Assembly: GCF_937952055.1 (NCBI RefSeq)
Contig: NZ_CALFYO010000033.1
Coordinates: 1-64,000, forward strand
DNA length: 64,000 bases
Origin: an uncultured Piscinibacter sp.
GTDB taxonomy: Bacteria > Pseudomonadota > Gammaproteobacteria > Burkholderiales > Burkholderiaceae_C
Direction: 5' to 3'
Position 1 is the stretch's first letter; each line of letters starts with the position of its first letter. The notes under the pieces are model-generated. The model did not search any database and was not told the DNA's origin. It was given only the letters and a program-made list of their open reading frames with translations. Below are positions 34,872-42,394 of the stretch, piece after piece. The translations under genes were made by a program, and so were the position numbers.

Positions 34872-36668
34872 ATGACGCAAGAGATCCGTTCGCCGATGGC
34901 CGCCACGGTGGTCGAGTTCGCGGTGGCCGCGGGCCAGGCGGTTCGCGCCGGCGACTTGCTGGCCATCGTCGAGGCGATGAAGATGGAGCACGAGCTGCAC
35001 GCGCCGCACGACGCGCGCGTGCTGGCGCTTCTGGCGCAGCCGGGTGAGCTGGTCGGCGAGGGCGACGGGCTGCTGCGCCTCGGGCCCGCCGAGCCGCGGG
35101 AGGCGGCCGAGGCGGTGGTGTCCCTGCCGCACGAGAGGCCGGAGTTGCGCGCCGACCTGAAGGAACTCTTCGAACGCGAGGCGCTGTTGCACGACGCGGC
35201 GCGGCCCGACGCGGTCGCGCGCCGCCACGGCAGCGGCCTGCGCACCGCGCGCGAGAACGTCGCCGACCTCTGCGACGACGACAGCTTCGTCGAGTACGGC
35301 GCCTTCGCCTACGCCGCGCAGACGAAGCGCCGCAGCGTCGACGAGCTGATCCGCCAGACGCCCGCCGACGGCATGGTCACCGGCATCGGCCGCGTCGACG
35401 GCATGCGTTGTGCCGTGCTCGCCTACGACGCCACCGTGCTCGCCGGCACGCAAGGCCTGCGCAACCATCAGAAGACCGACCGGCTGCTCGGCCTCGCGCT
35501 GGAGCACAGGCTGCCCGTGATCCTGTTCGCCGAAGGGGGCGGCGGTCGCCCGGGCGACACCGACATGCCGGTCGTCGCCGGCCTGCACGTGGGCACCTTC
35601 GCCAGCTTCGCGAAGCTTTCCGGACGGGTGCCGCTGATCGGCGTCGCCGCGGGGCGCTGCTTCGCCGGCAATGCCGCGCTGCTCGGCTGCTGCGACCTCA
35701 TCGTCGCCACGCGCGGCAGCAACATCGGCATGGGCGGGCCGGCGATGGTCGAGGGTGGGGGCCTCGGCCTCTTCGCGCCCGAGGACATCGGGCCGGCCGC
35801 CACGCAGTCGGCCAACGGCGTGATCGACCTGCTGGTCGACGACGAAGCGGCGGCGGTGGCGGCGACCAAGCGGCTGCTCGGCCTGCTCACCGGCCGGCAT
35901 GTCGCGGGCGAGGCGCCTGACGCGCTGGCGCTGCGCGATCTGCTGCCCGAGCAGCGCGTGCGCAGCCACGACATGCGCCGCGTCGTCGACGGCCTGTTCG
36001 ACCGCGGCAGCACGATCGCGCTGCGCGGTGACTTCGGTGTCGGCATCCACACGCTGCTCGCGCACCTAGGCGGCCGGCCCGTGGGCGTGATGGCCAGCAA
36101 CCCGCTGCACCTGGGCGGCGCCATCGACCCCGACGCCGCGGACAAGGCTGAGCGCTTCATGCAGCTGTGCAATGCGCATGGCCTGCCGATGATCTCGCTG
36201 ATCGACACGCCGGGCTTCATGGTCGGACCGGAGGTCGAGGCGAGGGCGCAGGTGCGGCATGTCAGCCGCATGTTCGTCGCCGCGGCGCAGCTGCGCGTGC
36301 CTTTCCTCGCCGTCGTGCTGCGCAAGGCCTATGGCCTGGGGGCGATGGCCATGGCCGGCGGCGGCTTCCACGTGCCGCTGGCCACCGCCGCGTGGCCGAG
36401 CGGCGAGTTCGGTGCGATGGGCCTGGAGGGGGCGGTGCGCCTGGGATACCGCAAGGAGCTCGAGGCTCTGCCCGAGGGAGCGCCGCGCGAGGCGCGTTTT
36501 CGCGAGCTGCTCGATCGACAGGTTGGCGACGGGCGTGCGCTGAACATGGCGGCGACGCTCGAGATCGACACCGTCATCGACCCGGCGCGCACGCGCGACT
36601 GGCTGCTGCGCCAGCTCGATGGCACGGAGCTGCGCGAGCGCGGGTTGCCGGGCATCGACCCCTGGTAG
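34872..36668 (+). CDS. Biotin carrier-carboxyltransferase fusion (acyl-CoA carboxylase)
   Basis: This is a 598-aa fusion. Residues 1-70 are a biotinyl domain with the biotin-accepting Lys37 in VEAMKMEHEL. Residues about 85-590 are a two-lobed acyl-CoA carboxylase carboxyltransferase: an N-lobe with VTGIGRVDGMRCAVLAYDAT and EGGGGRPGDTD, and a C-lobe with MISLIDTPGFMVGPEVEARA and AYGLGAMAMAGGG. Such enzymes move CO2 from biotin to an acyl-CoA. Normally the biotin domain sits with the biotin carboxylase subunit; here it is on the carboxyltransferase, and no biotin carboxylase gene is in the window. The acyl-CoA is unknown. Confidence 0.88.
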   Translation: MTQEIRSPMAATVVEFAVAAGQAVRAGDLLAIVEAMKMEHELHAPHDARVLALLAQPGELVGEGDGLLRLGPAEPREAAEAVVSLPHERPELRADLKELFEREALLHDAARPDAVARRHGSGLRTARENVADLCDDDSFVEYGAFAYAAQTKRRSVDELIRQTPADGMVTGIGRVDGMRCAVLAYDATVLAGTQGLRNHQKTDRLLGLALEHRLPVILFAEGGGGRPGDTDMPVVAGLHVGTFASFAKLSGRVPLIGVAAGRCFAGNAALLGCCDLIVATRGSNIGMGGPAMVEGGGLGLFAPEDIGPAATQSANGVIDLLVDDEAAAVAATKRLLGLLTGRHVAGEAPDALALRDLLPEQRVRSHDMRRVVDGLFDRGSTIALRGDFGVGIHTLLAHLGGRPVGVMASNPLHLGGAIDPDAADKAERFMQLCNAHGLPMISLIDTPGFMVGPEVEARAQVRHVSRMFVAAAQLRVPFLAVVLRKAYGLGAMAMAGGGFHVPLATAAWPSGEFGAMGLEGAVRLGYRKELEALPEGAPREARFRELLDRQVGDGRALNMAATLEIDTVIDPARTRDWLLRQLDGTELRERGLPGIDPW

Positions 36669-36742
36669 GTGCGGCTACACAGCGCCTTGCCTGCGGCGTA
36701 GCATGCGCCGCTCTGCCCCCTCACCACGACAGGAGACACGCC

Positions 36743-37105
36743 ATGGCATCGAACGACACCTGCTGCACCCTGGTCCCGTACTTCAAGGTCGCGACTGGCA
36801 AGATGGACGAGTTCCGCGCGCTGTGCGACACCTTCGTCGCCAAGACGCGCACCGAGCCCGGCTGCGTGCACTACGCGTTCTCGTTCAGCGGTGACGAGGC
36901 GCATTGCCGCGAGGGCTACGACGACGCAGCCGCCCTGTTGGCGCACCTCGACAACGTCGGCCCGACCCTGCAGGAGGCGCTGAAGATCGCCCAGATCACG
37001 CGCCTCGAGGTACACGCGCCGGCCGGCGAGATCGAGAAGCTGAAGGGCCCGCTGGCCGCGCTGAATCCGCAGTGGTTCAGCGTCGAAGTGGGATTCCGCC
37101 GCTGA
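36743..37105 (+). CDS. ABM-domain (antibiotic biosynthesis monooxygenase-like) protein
   Basis: This is a 120-aa dimeric alpha-beta barrel protein. LVPYFKVATGKMDEFRALCD and TRTEPGCVHYAFSFSGDEAH match the ABM fold used by heme-degrading and quinol-type monooxygenases and by many small stress proteins. Cofactor-free oxygenase or detoxification activity is possible, but catalytic residues are not diagnostic. AGGAGA precedes the ATG by 6 nt, and a TAGCAT -10-like box lies at 36699-36704. Its stop overlaps the NUDIX-MBL start (TGATG). Confidence 0.78.
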   Translation: MASNDTCCTLVPYFKVATGKMDEFRALCDTFVAKTRTEPGCVHYAFSFSGDEAHCREGYDDAAALLAHLDNVGPTLQEALKIAQITRLEVHAPAGEIEKLKGPLAALNPQWFSVEVGFRR

Positions 37106-38763
37106 TGAGTTCGGACGAGAAGCCGCCGCGCCCTGCCGCCACCGTGGTGGTGGTGCGCGACGCAGCGCTGGGCATCGAGGTGCTGCTGCTGCGCCGCGCC
37201 GAGCGTGGCGACCTCAACAGCGGCGCCTGGGTGTTCCCCGGCGGTCTGGTCGATGCAGCAGACCGCGCCGCGCTGCCGCATTGCCGCGGGCTGGACGCCG
37301 CCGTGGCCGACGCGCGCCTCGGCGTCGGCGCGCATGCGCTCGACTACTGGGCGGCTGCCGTGCGCGAGTGCTTCGAGGAAGCCGGGCTGCTCTTTGCGCG
37401 CGAGCGCGACGGCCGGCCGCTCGTGCTCGATGCCCAGCGTGCCGCGCGGCTCGATGCCTGGCGCGGCCCATTGCAGCGCGGCGAGCAGTCGCTGGCGGCG
37501 CTGTGCCACGAGGAAAGGCTCACGCTGGCCATTGACGAGCTCGTCTACTTCAGCCACTGGGTCACGCCGATCGGGCGGCCCAAGCGCTTCGACACGCGCT
37601 TCTTCATCGCCCGTGCGCCCGCCGGGCAGGAATCCGCGCACGACGACGGCGAGCTCGTCGAGCAGCTCTGGCTGAGCCCGACCGCGGCGCTGACGCGCAC
37701 CGAGCCGCTCAAGCTGATGACGCCAACGCAGAAGACGCTGGAGGCGATCGCGAGGTTCGACGATGTCGACGCGCTGCTTGCCTGGGCGCGGCAGCCGCGC
37801 GAGGTGCCGCTGATCCAGCCGCAGATCGGCACCGGCCGCCAGGGCACGCGGCCGGTCACGCCCGACGAGCCAGCCTTCGCCGAACTGCGTCGCATCGACC
37901 CCGAATGCCGTGGCGACGTCTCCTACGACATCAACCCCGGGGTGGCGGTGCGGCTGTCGGCGCGGGTGCTCCGCGTCACCGCGCACAACGGCAGCGTGAT
38001 GACCGGGCCGGGGACGAACAGCTACCTGGTCGGCGGCGGCCCGCGCAACGAATGGGCCGTCGTCGATCCCGGACCGGCCGAGGCGTCGCATGTCGGCGCC
38101 ATCCTGGCTGCGGCGCCGGGGCCGATCCGCTGGATCTTCGCCACGCACACCCACCTCGACCACTCGCCCGGCTGCGCGCTGTTGAAGGCGCACACCGGCG
38201 CGGCGGTGCACGGCCGCAAGGCCGACCACCCGGAGTGGCAGGATGCGAGCTTCGCGCCCGACCGCGAGCTCTGCGGAGGCGAGCGCTTCGCGATCGACGA
38301 GGGCGTCACGCTGACGGCGGTCCACACGCCTGGCCACGCCTCCAACCACCTCTGCTACCGGCTCGAGGAAGAGAGGACTCTCTTCACCGGTGACCACGTC
38401 ATGCAGCTCAGCACGGTGGTCATCAACCCGCCGGACGGCGACATGGCGGCCTACCTCGCCTCGCTGCGCGCACTGTGCGCCGAGGAGCTGGACTGGCTGG
38501 CGCCTGGCCACGGCTTCCTCATGGCACAGCCGCGCGCCGCCTTCGAGCGGATCATCGCCCACCGGCTGCAACGCGAGGCCAAGGTGCTGGCGGGACTGCG
38601 CGAACTGGGCCAGCCCGACGAGTCCGCCCTCTTGGCGCATGTCTATGCCGACGTGCCGGAGCGCATGCACCCGATGGCACTGCGCTCGCTGCGGGCGCAC
38701 CTGTACAAGCTGCGTTCAGAGCAAAGAGTTCACGAGCAGGCGGGTTCGTGGCGGCTGCTTTGA
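37105..38763 (+). CDS. NUDIX-metallo-beta-lactamase fusion hydrolase
   Basis: This is a 552-aa fusion. Residues 1-215 are a NUDIX domain: AWVFPGGLVDAADR starts the Nudix box, then an insertion of about 30 residues precedes the catalytic RECFEEAG at 87-94. Residues about 285-545 are a metallo-beta-lactamase domain with THTHLDH at 347-353, an HTPGHASNHLCY zinc motif and FTGDHVM, closest to the LACTB2-like branch. The C-terminal region ends in a winged-helix-like segment (MHPMALRSLRAHLYKL). NUDIX domains split nucleoside diphosphate-linked compounds, including CoA esters. Physical fusion suggests sequential cleavage of one substrate, which is unknown. Confidence 0.88.
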   Translation: MSSDEKPPRPAATVVVVRDAALGIEVLLLRRAERGDLNSGAWVFPGGLVDAADRAALPHCRGLDAAVADARLGVGAHALDYWAAAVRECFEEAGLLFARERDGRPLVLDAQRAARLDAWRGPLQRGEQSLAALCHEERLTLAIDELVYFSHWVTPIGRPKRFDTRFFIARAPAGQESAHDDGELVEQLWLSPTAALTRTEPLKLMTPTQKTLEAIARFDDVDALLAWARQPREVPLIQPQIGTGRQGTRPVTPDEPAFAELRRIDPECRGDVSYDINPGVAVRLSARVLRVTAHNGSVMTGPGTNSYLVGGGPRNEWAVVDPGPAEASHVGAILAAAPGPIRWIFATHTHLDHSPGCALLKAHTGAAVHGRKADHPEWQDASFAPDRELCGGERFAIDEGVTLTAVHTPGHASNHLCYRLEEERTLFTGDHVMQLSTVVINPPDGDMAAYLASLRALCAEELDWLAPGHGFLMAQPRAAFERIIAHRLQREAKVLAGLRELGQPDESALLAHVYADVPERMHPMALRSLRAHLYKLRSEQRVHEQAGSWRLL

Positions 38764-38769
38764 CCGTCG

Positions 38770-38803
38770 CGCCCTTCCTGCGGTCAGAGCTGCAGGAAGG
38801 GCG
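38770..38803. terminator. Bidirectional terminator-like hairpin
   Basis: CGCCCTTCCTGC (38770-38781) and GCAGGAAGGGCG (38792-38803) form a perfect 12-bp stem with a 10-nt loop, between the convergent NUDIX-MBL gene and the thiolase gene. No T tract follows. Confidence 0.7.
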
Positions 38804-38811
38804 GGGTCGGA

Positions 38812-39999
38812 TCAGGCGCGTTCGAAGATCGCGGCAATGCCCTGGCCGCCGCCGATGCACATCGTCACCAGCGCGTAGCGGCCGTTCACGCGCTGCAGTT
38901 CGTAGAGCGCCTTGGTGGTGATGATCGCGCCGGTGGCGCCGATCGGGTGCCCGAGCGAGATGCCCGAGCCGTTCGGGTTCACCTTGGCCGGGTCGAGGGC
39001 CAGTTCCTTGACCACCGCGCAGGCCTGCGCGGCGAAGGCCTCGTTGGACTCGATCACGTCGAGATCCCCGACCTTCAGGCCGGCCCGGGCCAGCGCCAGC
39101 TTGGTCGCCGGCACCGGGCCGATGCCCATGATGGTCGGCTCCACCCCGGCGTGCGCATAGCTGACCAGGCGCGCGATCGGCTTGAGGCTGCCGGCCTTCA
39201 CCGCCTCGGCGCTGGCCAGCACCACCGCGCCGGCACCGTCGTTGATGCCGCTGGCGTTGCCGGCGGTGACCGCGCCATCCTTCTTGAAGGCGGCGCGCAT
39301 CTTCGCCAGCGCTTCCATCGTCGTGCCCGGCTTGACGTGCTCGTCGGTGTCGAAGGTGATGTCGCCCTTCTTGCTCGGGATGACGACCGGGACGATCTGG
39401 CTCTTGAAGCGACCTTCGGCAATGGCGGCAGCGGCACGCCGGTGGCTCTCCACCGCGAGCTCGTCCATCATCGAGCGGCTGATGCCGTACTGCTCGCCGA
39501 CGTTCTCGGCGGTGATGCCCATGTGGATCTTGTGGAAGGGGTCATGCAGCGCCCCGACGACGAAGTCCAGCATCGGGCTGTCGCCCATGCGCGCGCCCCA
39601 CCGCGCCTGCGGCAGCAGGTAGGCGCCGCGGCTCATCGATTCCGCGCCGGCGCCCACTGCGAGCTCGCAGTCGCCCAGGGTGATGGCCTGCGCGGCCGAC
39701 ACGATGGCCTGCAGTCCCGAGCCGCACAGACGGTTCACGTTGAAGGCCGGCGTCTCCTTGGGGCAGCCGGCACCGATGGCGGCGACGCGGCTGAGGTAGG
39801 CGTCGCGCGGCTCGGTGGGGATCACCGTGCCCATCGCGAGGTGGCCGACGCTGGCCGCGGCGGCGCCGCTGCGCTCCAGCGCGGTCTTCACCGCCAGCGT
39901 GGCCAGTTCGGCCAGGGGAACGTCCTTCAGCGAACCGCCGAAGGTGCCAATGGCGGTGCGGGCTGCGCCGACCACGTAGACGTCGCGGGGAAGGGCCAT
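38812..39999 (-). CDS. bktB: Beta-ketothiolase / acetyl-CoA acetyltransferase (BktB-like)
   Basis: This is a 395-aa thiolase. The acyl-accepting Cys92 lies in NVNRLCGSGLQAIVSAAQ, the C-terminal GHPIGATGA carries the active-site His, and CIGGGQG carries the second Cys. The overall sequence, including RTAIGTFGGSLKDV and ALHDPFHKIHMGITAENV, closely follows Ralstonia/Cupriavidus BktB, which also handles longer ketoacyl-CoAs for polyhydroxyalkanoate synthesis. It can run degradative thiolysis or condensation. It lies 66 nt downstream of a histidine phosphatase gene. Specificity beyond acetoacetyl-CoA is inferred from similarity recalled from memory. Confidence 0.92.
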   Translation of the reverse strand: MALPRDVYVVGAARTAIGTFGGSLKDVPLAELATLAVKTALERSGAAAASVGHLAMGTVIPTEPRDAYLSRVAAIGAGCPKETPAFNVNRLCGSGLQAIVSAAQAITLGDCELAVGAGAESMSRGAYLLPQARWGARMGDSPMLDFVVGALHDPFHKIHMGITAENVGEQYGISRSMMDELAVESHRRAAAAIAEGRFKSQIVPVVIPSKKGDITFDTDEHVKPGTTMEALAKMRAAFKKDGAVTAGNASGINDGAGAVVLASAEAVKAGSLKPIARLVSYAHAGVEPTIMGIGPVPATKLALARAGLKVGDLDVIESNEAFAAQACAVVKELALDPAKVNPNGSGISLGHPIGATGAIITTKALYELQRVNGRYALVTMCIGGGQGIAAIFERA

Positions 40000-40065
40000 G
40001 TGGGGTCTCCTCGAGTTGGAATGCGTGGAAGTTACGCCCGAAGCGATACAAGCGGCTTACAGGAC

Positions 40066-40680
40066 TCACCCACCCGACAAGGCCAGAGGGTTGTCCGACG
40101 GCCCGCCACCGAGGTGGGCCGTGCAGTCGACCCGCGTCGCACGCGGCGGCACGCCGTCCTCGATCACCGTCACCGAAGTGTTGGCGATGCGGGACGGAAG
40201 CGTGTTTCCCGCCGGCAAGGCCAGGCGCCGCGCCAGCAGGCTGTGGATGACGAGCCCGTGCGTGACGACGACGACGGTGCCGCTGCTGCCCCGCGCAGCC
40301 GCCAGCGCCTGAGCGAGGGCCTCGTCCACCCGCGCCTCGAAGGCGGCCACCGACTCGCCCTGCGGCGGTGCCGAAGCCAGGGCCAGTGGATCGAAGCCGA
40401 GGGCATCGTAGGGTTGGCCGCGCAGCACGCCGAAGTTGCGCTCCCGCAGCAGCGGCTGTGGCACGAGGGGGAGGCGGCAGGCGAGGGCGACGGACTCGGC
40501 CGTCTGCCATGCCCGCGACAGGTCGCTGGACCAGAGCAGGGAAACCGGTTCGTCGCTCAGCCGCTGCGCCAGCGCGGCGGCCTGTGCGCGGCCGCGCTCG
40601 CTCAGTGGCGTGTCCGGCGGTTGCAGGACGCGCGCCGCATTCAGCGCGGTTTCGCCATGGCGAACCAGCAGCAGCCGCAT
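40066..40680 (-). CDS. Histidine phosphatase family protein
   Basis: This 204-aa phosphoglycerate-mutase-like phosphatase has the phosphohistidine motif RHGE at residues 7-10 (LLLVRHGET), the second catalytic His in VVVVTHGLVIHSLL, and LRERNFGVLRGQPYD between them. The small size and motif set resemble CobC/GpmB-type enzymes. No cobalamin gene is adjacent, although B12-dependent icmF is 2 kb away. The substrate is unknown. It follows a small membrane gene by 13 nt. Confidence 0.87.
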   Translation of the reverse strand: MRLLLVRHGETALNAARVLQPPDTPLSERGRAQAAALAQRLSDEPVSLLWSSDLSRAWQTAESVALACRLPLVPQPLLRERNFGVLRGQPYDALGFDPLALASAPPQGESVAAFEARVDEALAQALAAARGSSGTVVVVTHGLVIHSLLARRLALPAGNTLPSRIANTSVTVIEDGVPPRATRVDCTAHLGGGPSDNPLALSGG

Positions 40681-40693
40681 CGGCCGCGGCTGA

Positions 40694-40948
40694 TCAGCGC
40701 GGATACCGGATGGGGGCGGGGCGGGGCTGCTTGCCGGCGAGCTGGCGGATCTGGTCGATGCCCACGAGTGCCAGCATCACCGGAACGACCAGCAAGGCCG
40801 CGATTCCGGCGGCGAGAAGCACCGGCACCACAAGCACCAGCAACAGCGCAGTGGCGACATGTCGCCAAGTCACCCCAGCCTGCGGGCGGCCTGCGCCGAG
40901 CCCCTGAGGGCGGGCGGACTGGCCACTGGCGACGACATCTTGGCGCAT
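40694..40948 (-). CDS. Small membrane protein (84 aa)
   Basis: This is an 84-residue protein with a hydrophobic stretch long enough for two close spans (VATALLLVLVVPVLLAAGIA, then ALLVVPVMLALVGIDQI) and a basic C terminus. The start at 40948 (MRQDVV) is the most sensible ATG, but no clear ribosome site is present and the frame is open to 41023. It is upstream of and probably co-transcribed with the histidine phosphatase. The gap from here to 41201 is AT-richer, with repeated TGTCAT words near 41037-41064, and probably holds promoters for both directions. No family is recognised. Confidence 0.5.
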   Translation of the reverse strand: MRQDVVASGQSARPQGLGAGRPQAGVTWRHVATALLLVLVVPVLLAAGIAALLVVPVMLALVGIDQIRQLAGKQPRPAPIRYPR

Positions 40949-41201
40949 GGGCAGGCTTTCGATGATTGGCGTGAGGTGCACCTTAGCGGCTGAAGCCCCC
41001 CCTGAACAAGGGGTGCCATTCACTTCAAATGTTACGAAATGTCAGATGATGTCATTCGTGTCATACACCGCGCACCCGCCAGAAGCGTCGAACTGGGGCG
41101 GCGTGTCCGTGCTGTTGTGCCGATCGAGGATCCGCGTGCTTGGCGAGAATCCCTTCTCCGGACCGTGGCGGTGCTCGCGGCGGTCACGCACACACCACTG
41201 A

Positions 41202-42379
41202 CTGCCCATCGACCTGCGCACCTTGCTGGTGGCCTTGATGATCAACCTGGTCACCATGGCCGTCGTGCTGCCGGCCGTGATGGGGCGTGTCAACGCGCTG
41301 GCGCGGCGCGCGCAGTGGTCGGCCGCGCTTCAGGCGATGGGCTGGGTGCTGATCCTGCTATCGGGGCTGGTCGAACGTGGCGCCTGGGCCGACCGGCTGC
41401 TGTCCTCCGCGGCGATGGCCGCCATGGCGTCCAGCCTTGCCCTGCTGGGCGAGGCATTCGACCGCTGGTGCGGCCGATCCACGACCGACCGCCTGCAGTG
41501 GCTGATCGCCGGACTCATGCCGATCGTCTATGCCATCGGCTTCCCGCACGACGCCTTCCGCGTCGGCTGGGCGAACGCCCTGCTCGCGCTGCAGATGGTG
41601 CTCGTCGCTGTTTGCGTCGGCCGTCCGGCGCGGTTCCCGGTCGGACGCTGGCGCTGGCTGGTGATGGCCAGCCTGCTCGCTCAGGCCACGGTGACGCTGT
41701 GGCGTGGCGTGGCGTGCTCGGCGCCTTCTTCACCGATGCCTACCCGCGCTTCCTCGCGCCGCACCCGGTCAACTACGCCTCGGCCATCGTCGCGCTGGCC
41801 GCCTCGCTGCTGACCCTCGTGGGCGTCCTGCTCGCGCACCGCGACGAAGCCGCCCGCGAACTCGAGCGGCTCGCCAGCGTGGACGGTCTGACCGGCGTGC
41901 TCAACCGCCGTGCCTGGATGGTTCTCGCACGCGCCCGGCTCGCCGACGCGGCGCGCCGTGCTCGGCCGATGGTCGTGCTGATGATCGACATCGACCGCTT
42001 CAAGCAGATCAACGACGGACAGGGTCACGATGCCGGCGATCGGGCTCTGCGTCTGGTGGCGCGCAACCTGGGCGCGTCGGCGCGCCCCGGCGACTTGGTG
42101 GGGCGCTACGGGGGCGAGGAGTTCTGCGTGCTGATGGAGGATGCCGACGAAGAGGCAGCGCAGCGCTTCGATCGAAAGCTGCGCGAGCGCCTGGCGCAGA
42201 CCTCGCGCGAGGAACTGGGCCTGGCGGTCGATTTCAGCGCCGGCGTCTCGCGCTGCCACGGGCCGGCGGACACGCTGGAGGGCATGCTCAGGCGGGCCGA
42301 CGCGGCGCTCTACCGGGCCAAGGACAGCGGCCGCGCCCGCACGCTGGACACCTCCTTCGGGCTGCTGCAAGCCGCGTGA
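41202..42379 (+). pseudogene. Membrane diguanylate cyclase (GGDEF), frameshifted
   Basis: The 5' half (from about 41202 to 41700) codes for an N-terminal membrane region with five or six spans (LMINLVTMAVVLPAVMGRVN, and on to WRWLVMASLLAQATVTLWRG). The second half, in another frame, continues VLGAFFTDAYPRFLAPHPVN, one more span, then a GGDEF domain with SVDGLTGVLNRRAW, MIDIDRFKQINDGQGHDAGD, the active-site RYGGEEF and an RPGD inhibitory site five residues before it. A (GTGGC)3 repeat at 41699-41713 is the junction; removing one unit restores one frame. No ATG starts the frame: candidates are CTG 41202, TTG 41223 or an internal ATG at 41238. As read, c-di-GMP synthesis is lost unless the repeat varies or is a sequencing error. 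Confidence 0.8.
41699..41713 (+). repeat. (GTGGC)3 pentanucleotide repeat at frameshift
   Basis: Three tandem GTGGC units followed by GTGC span the exact point where the reading frame of the diguanylate cyclase switches. With two units the frame reads L-W-R-G-V-L-G-A without interruption; with three it shifts and stops at 41813. This fits slipped-strand change of one unit. Confidence 0.75.
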
Positions 42380-42394
42380 GCGGCCGGCCCGCGC

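Noticed and set aside
41039..42379. Reading the diguanylate cyclase as one intact 446-codon frame starting at 41039
   Set aside because: The first 220 codons of that frame are Arg/Gly/Pro-rich shadow sequence, while the other frame there encodes clear membrane spans; a frameshift explains both.
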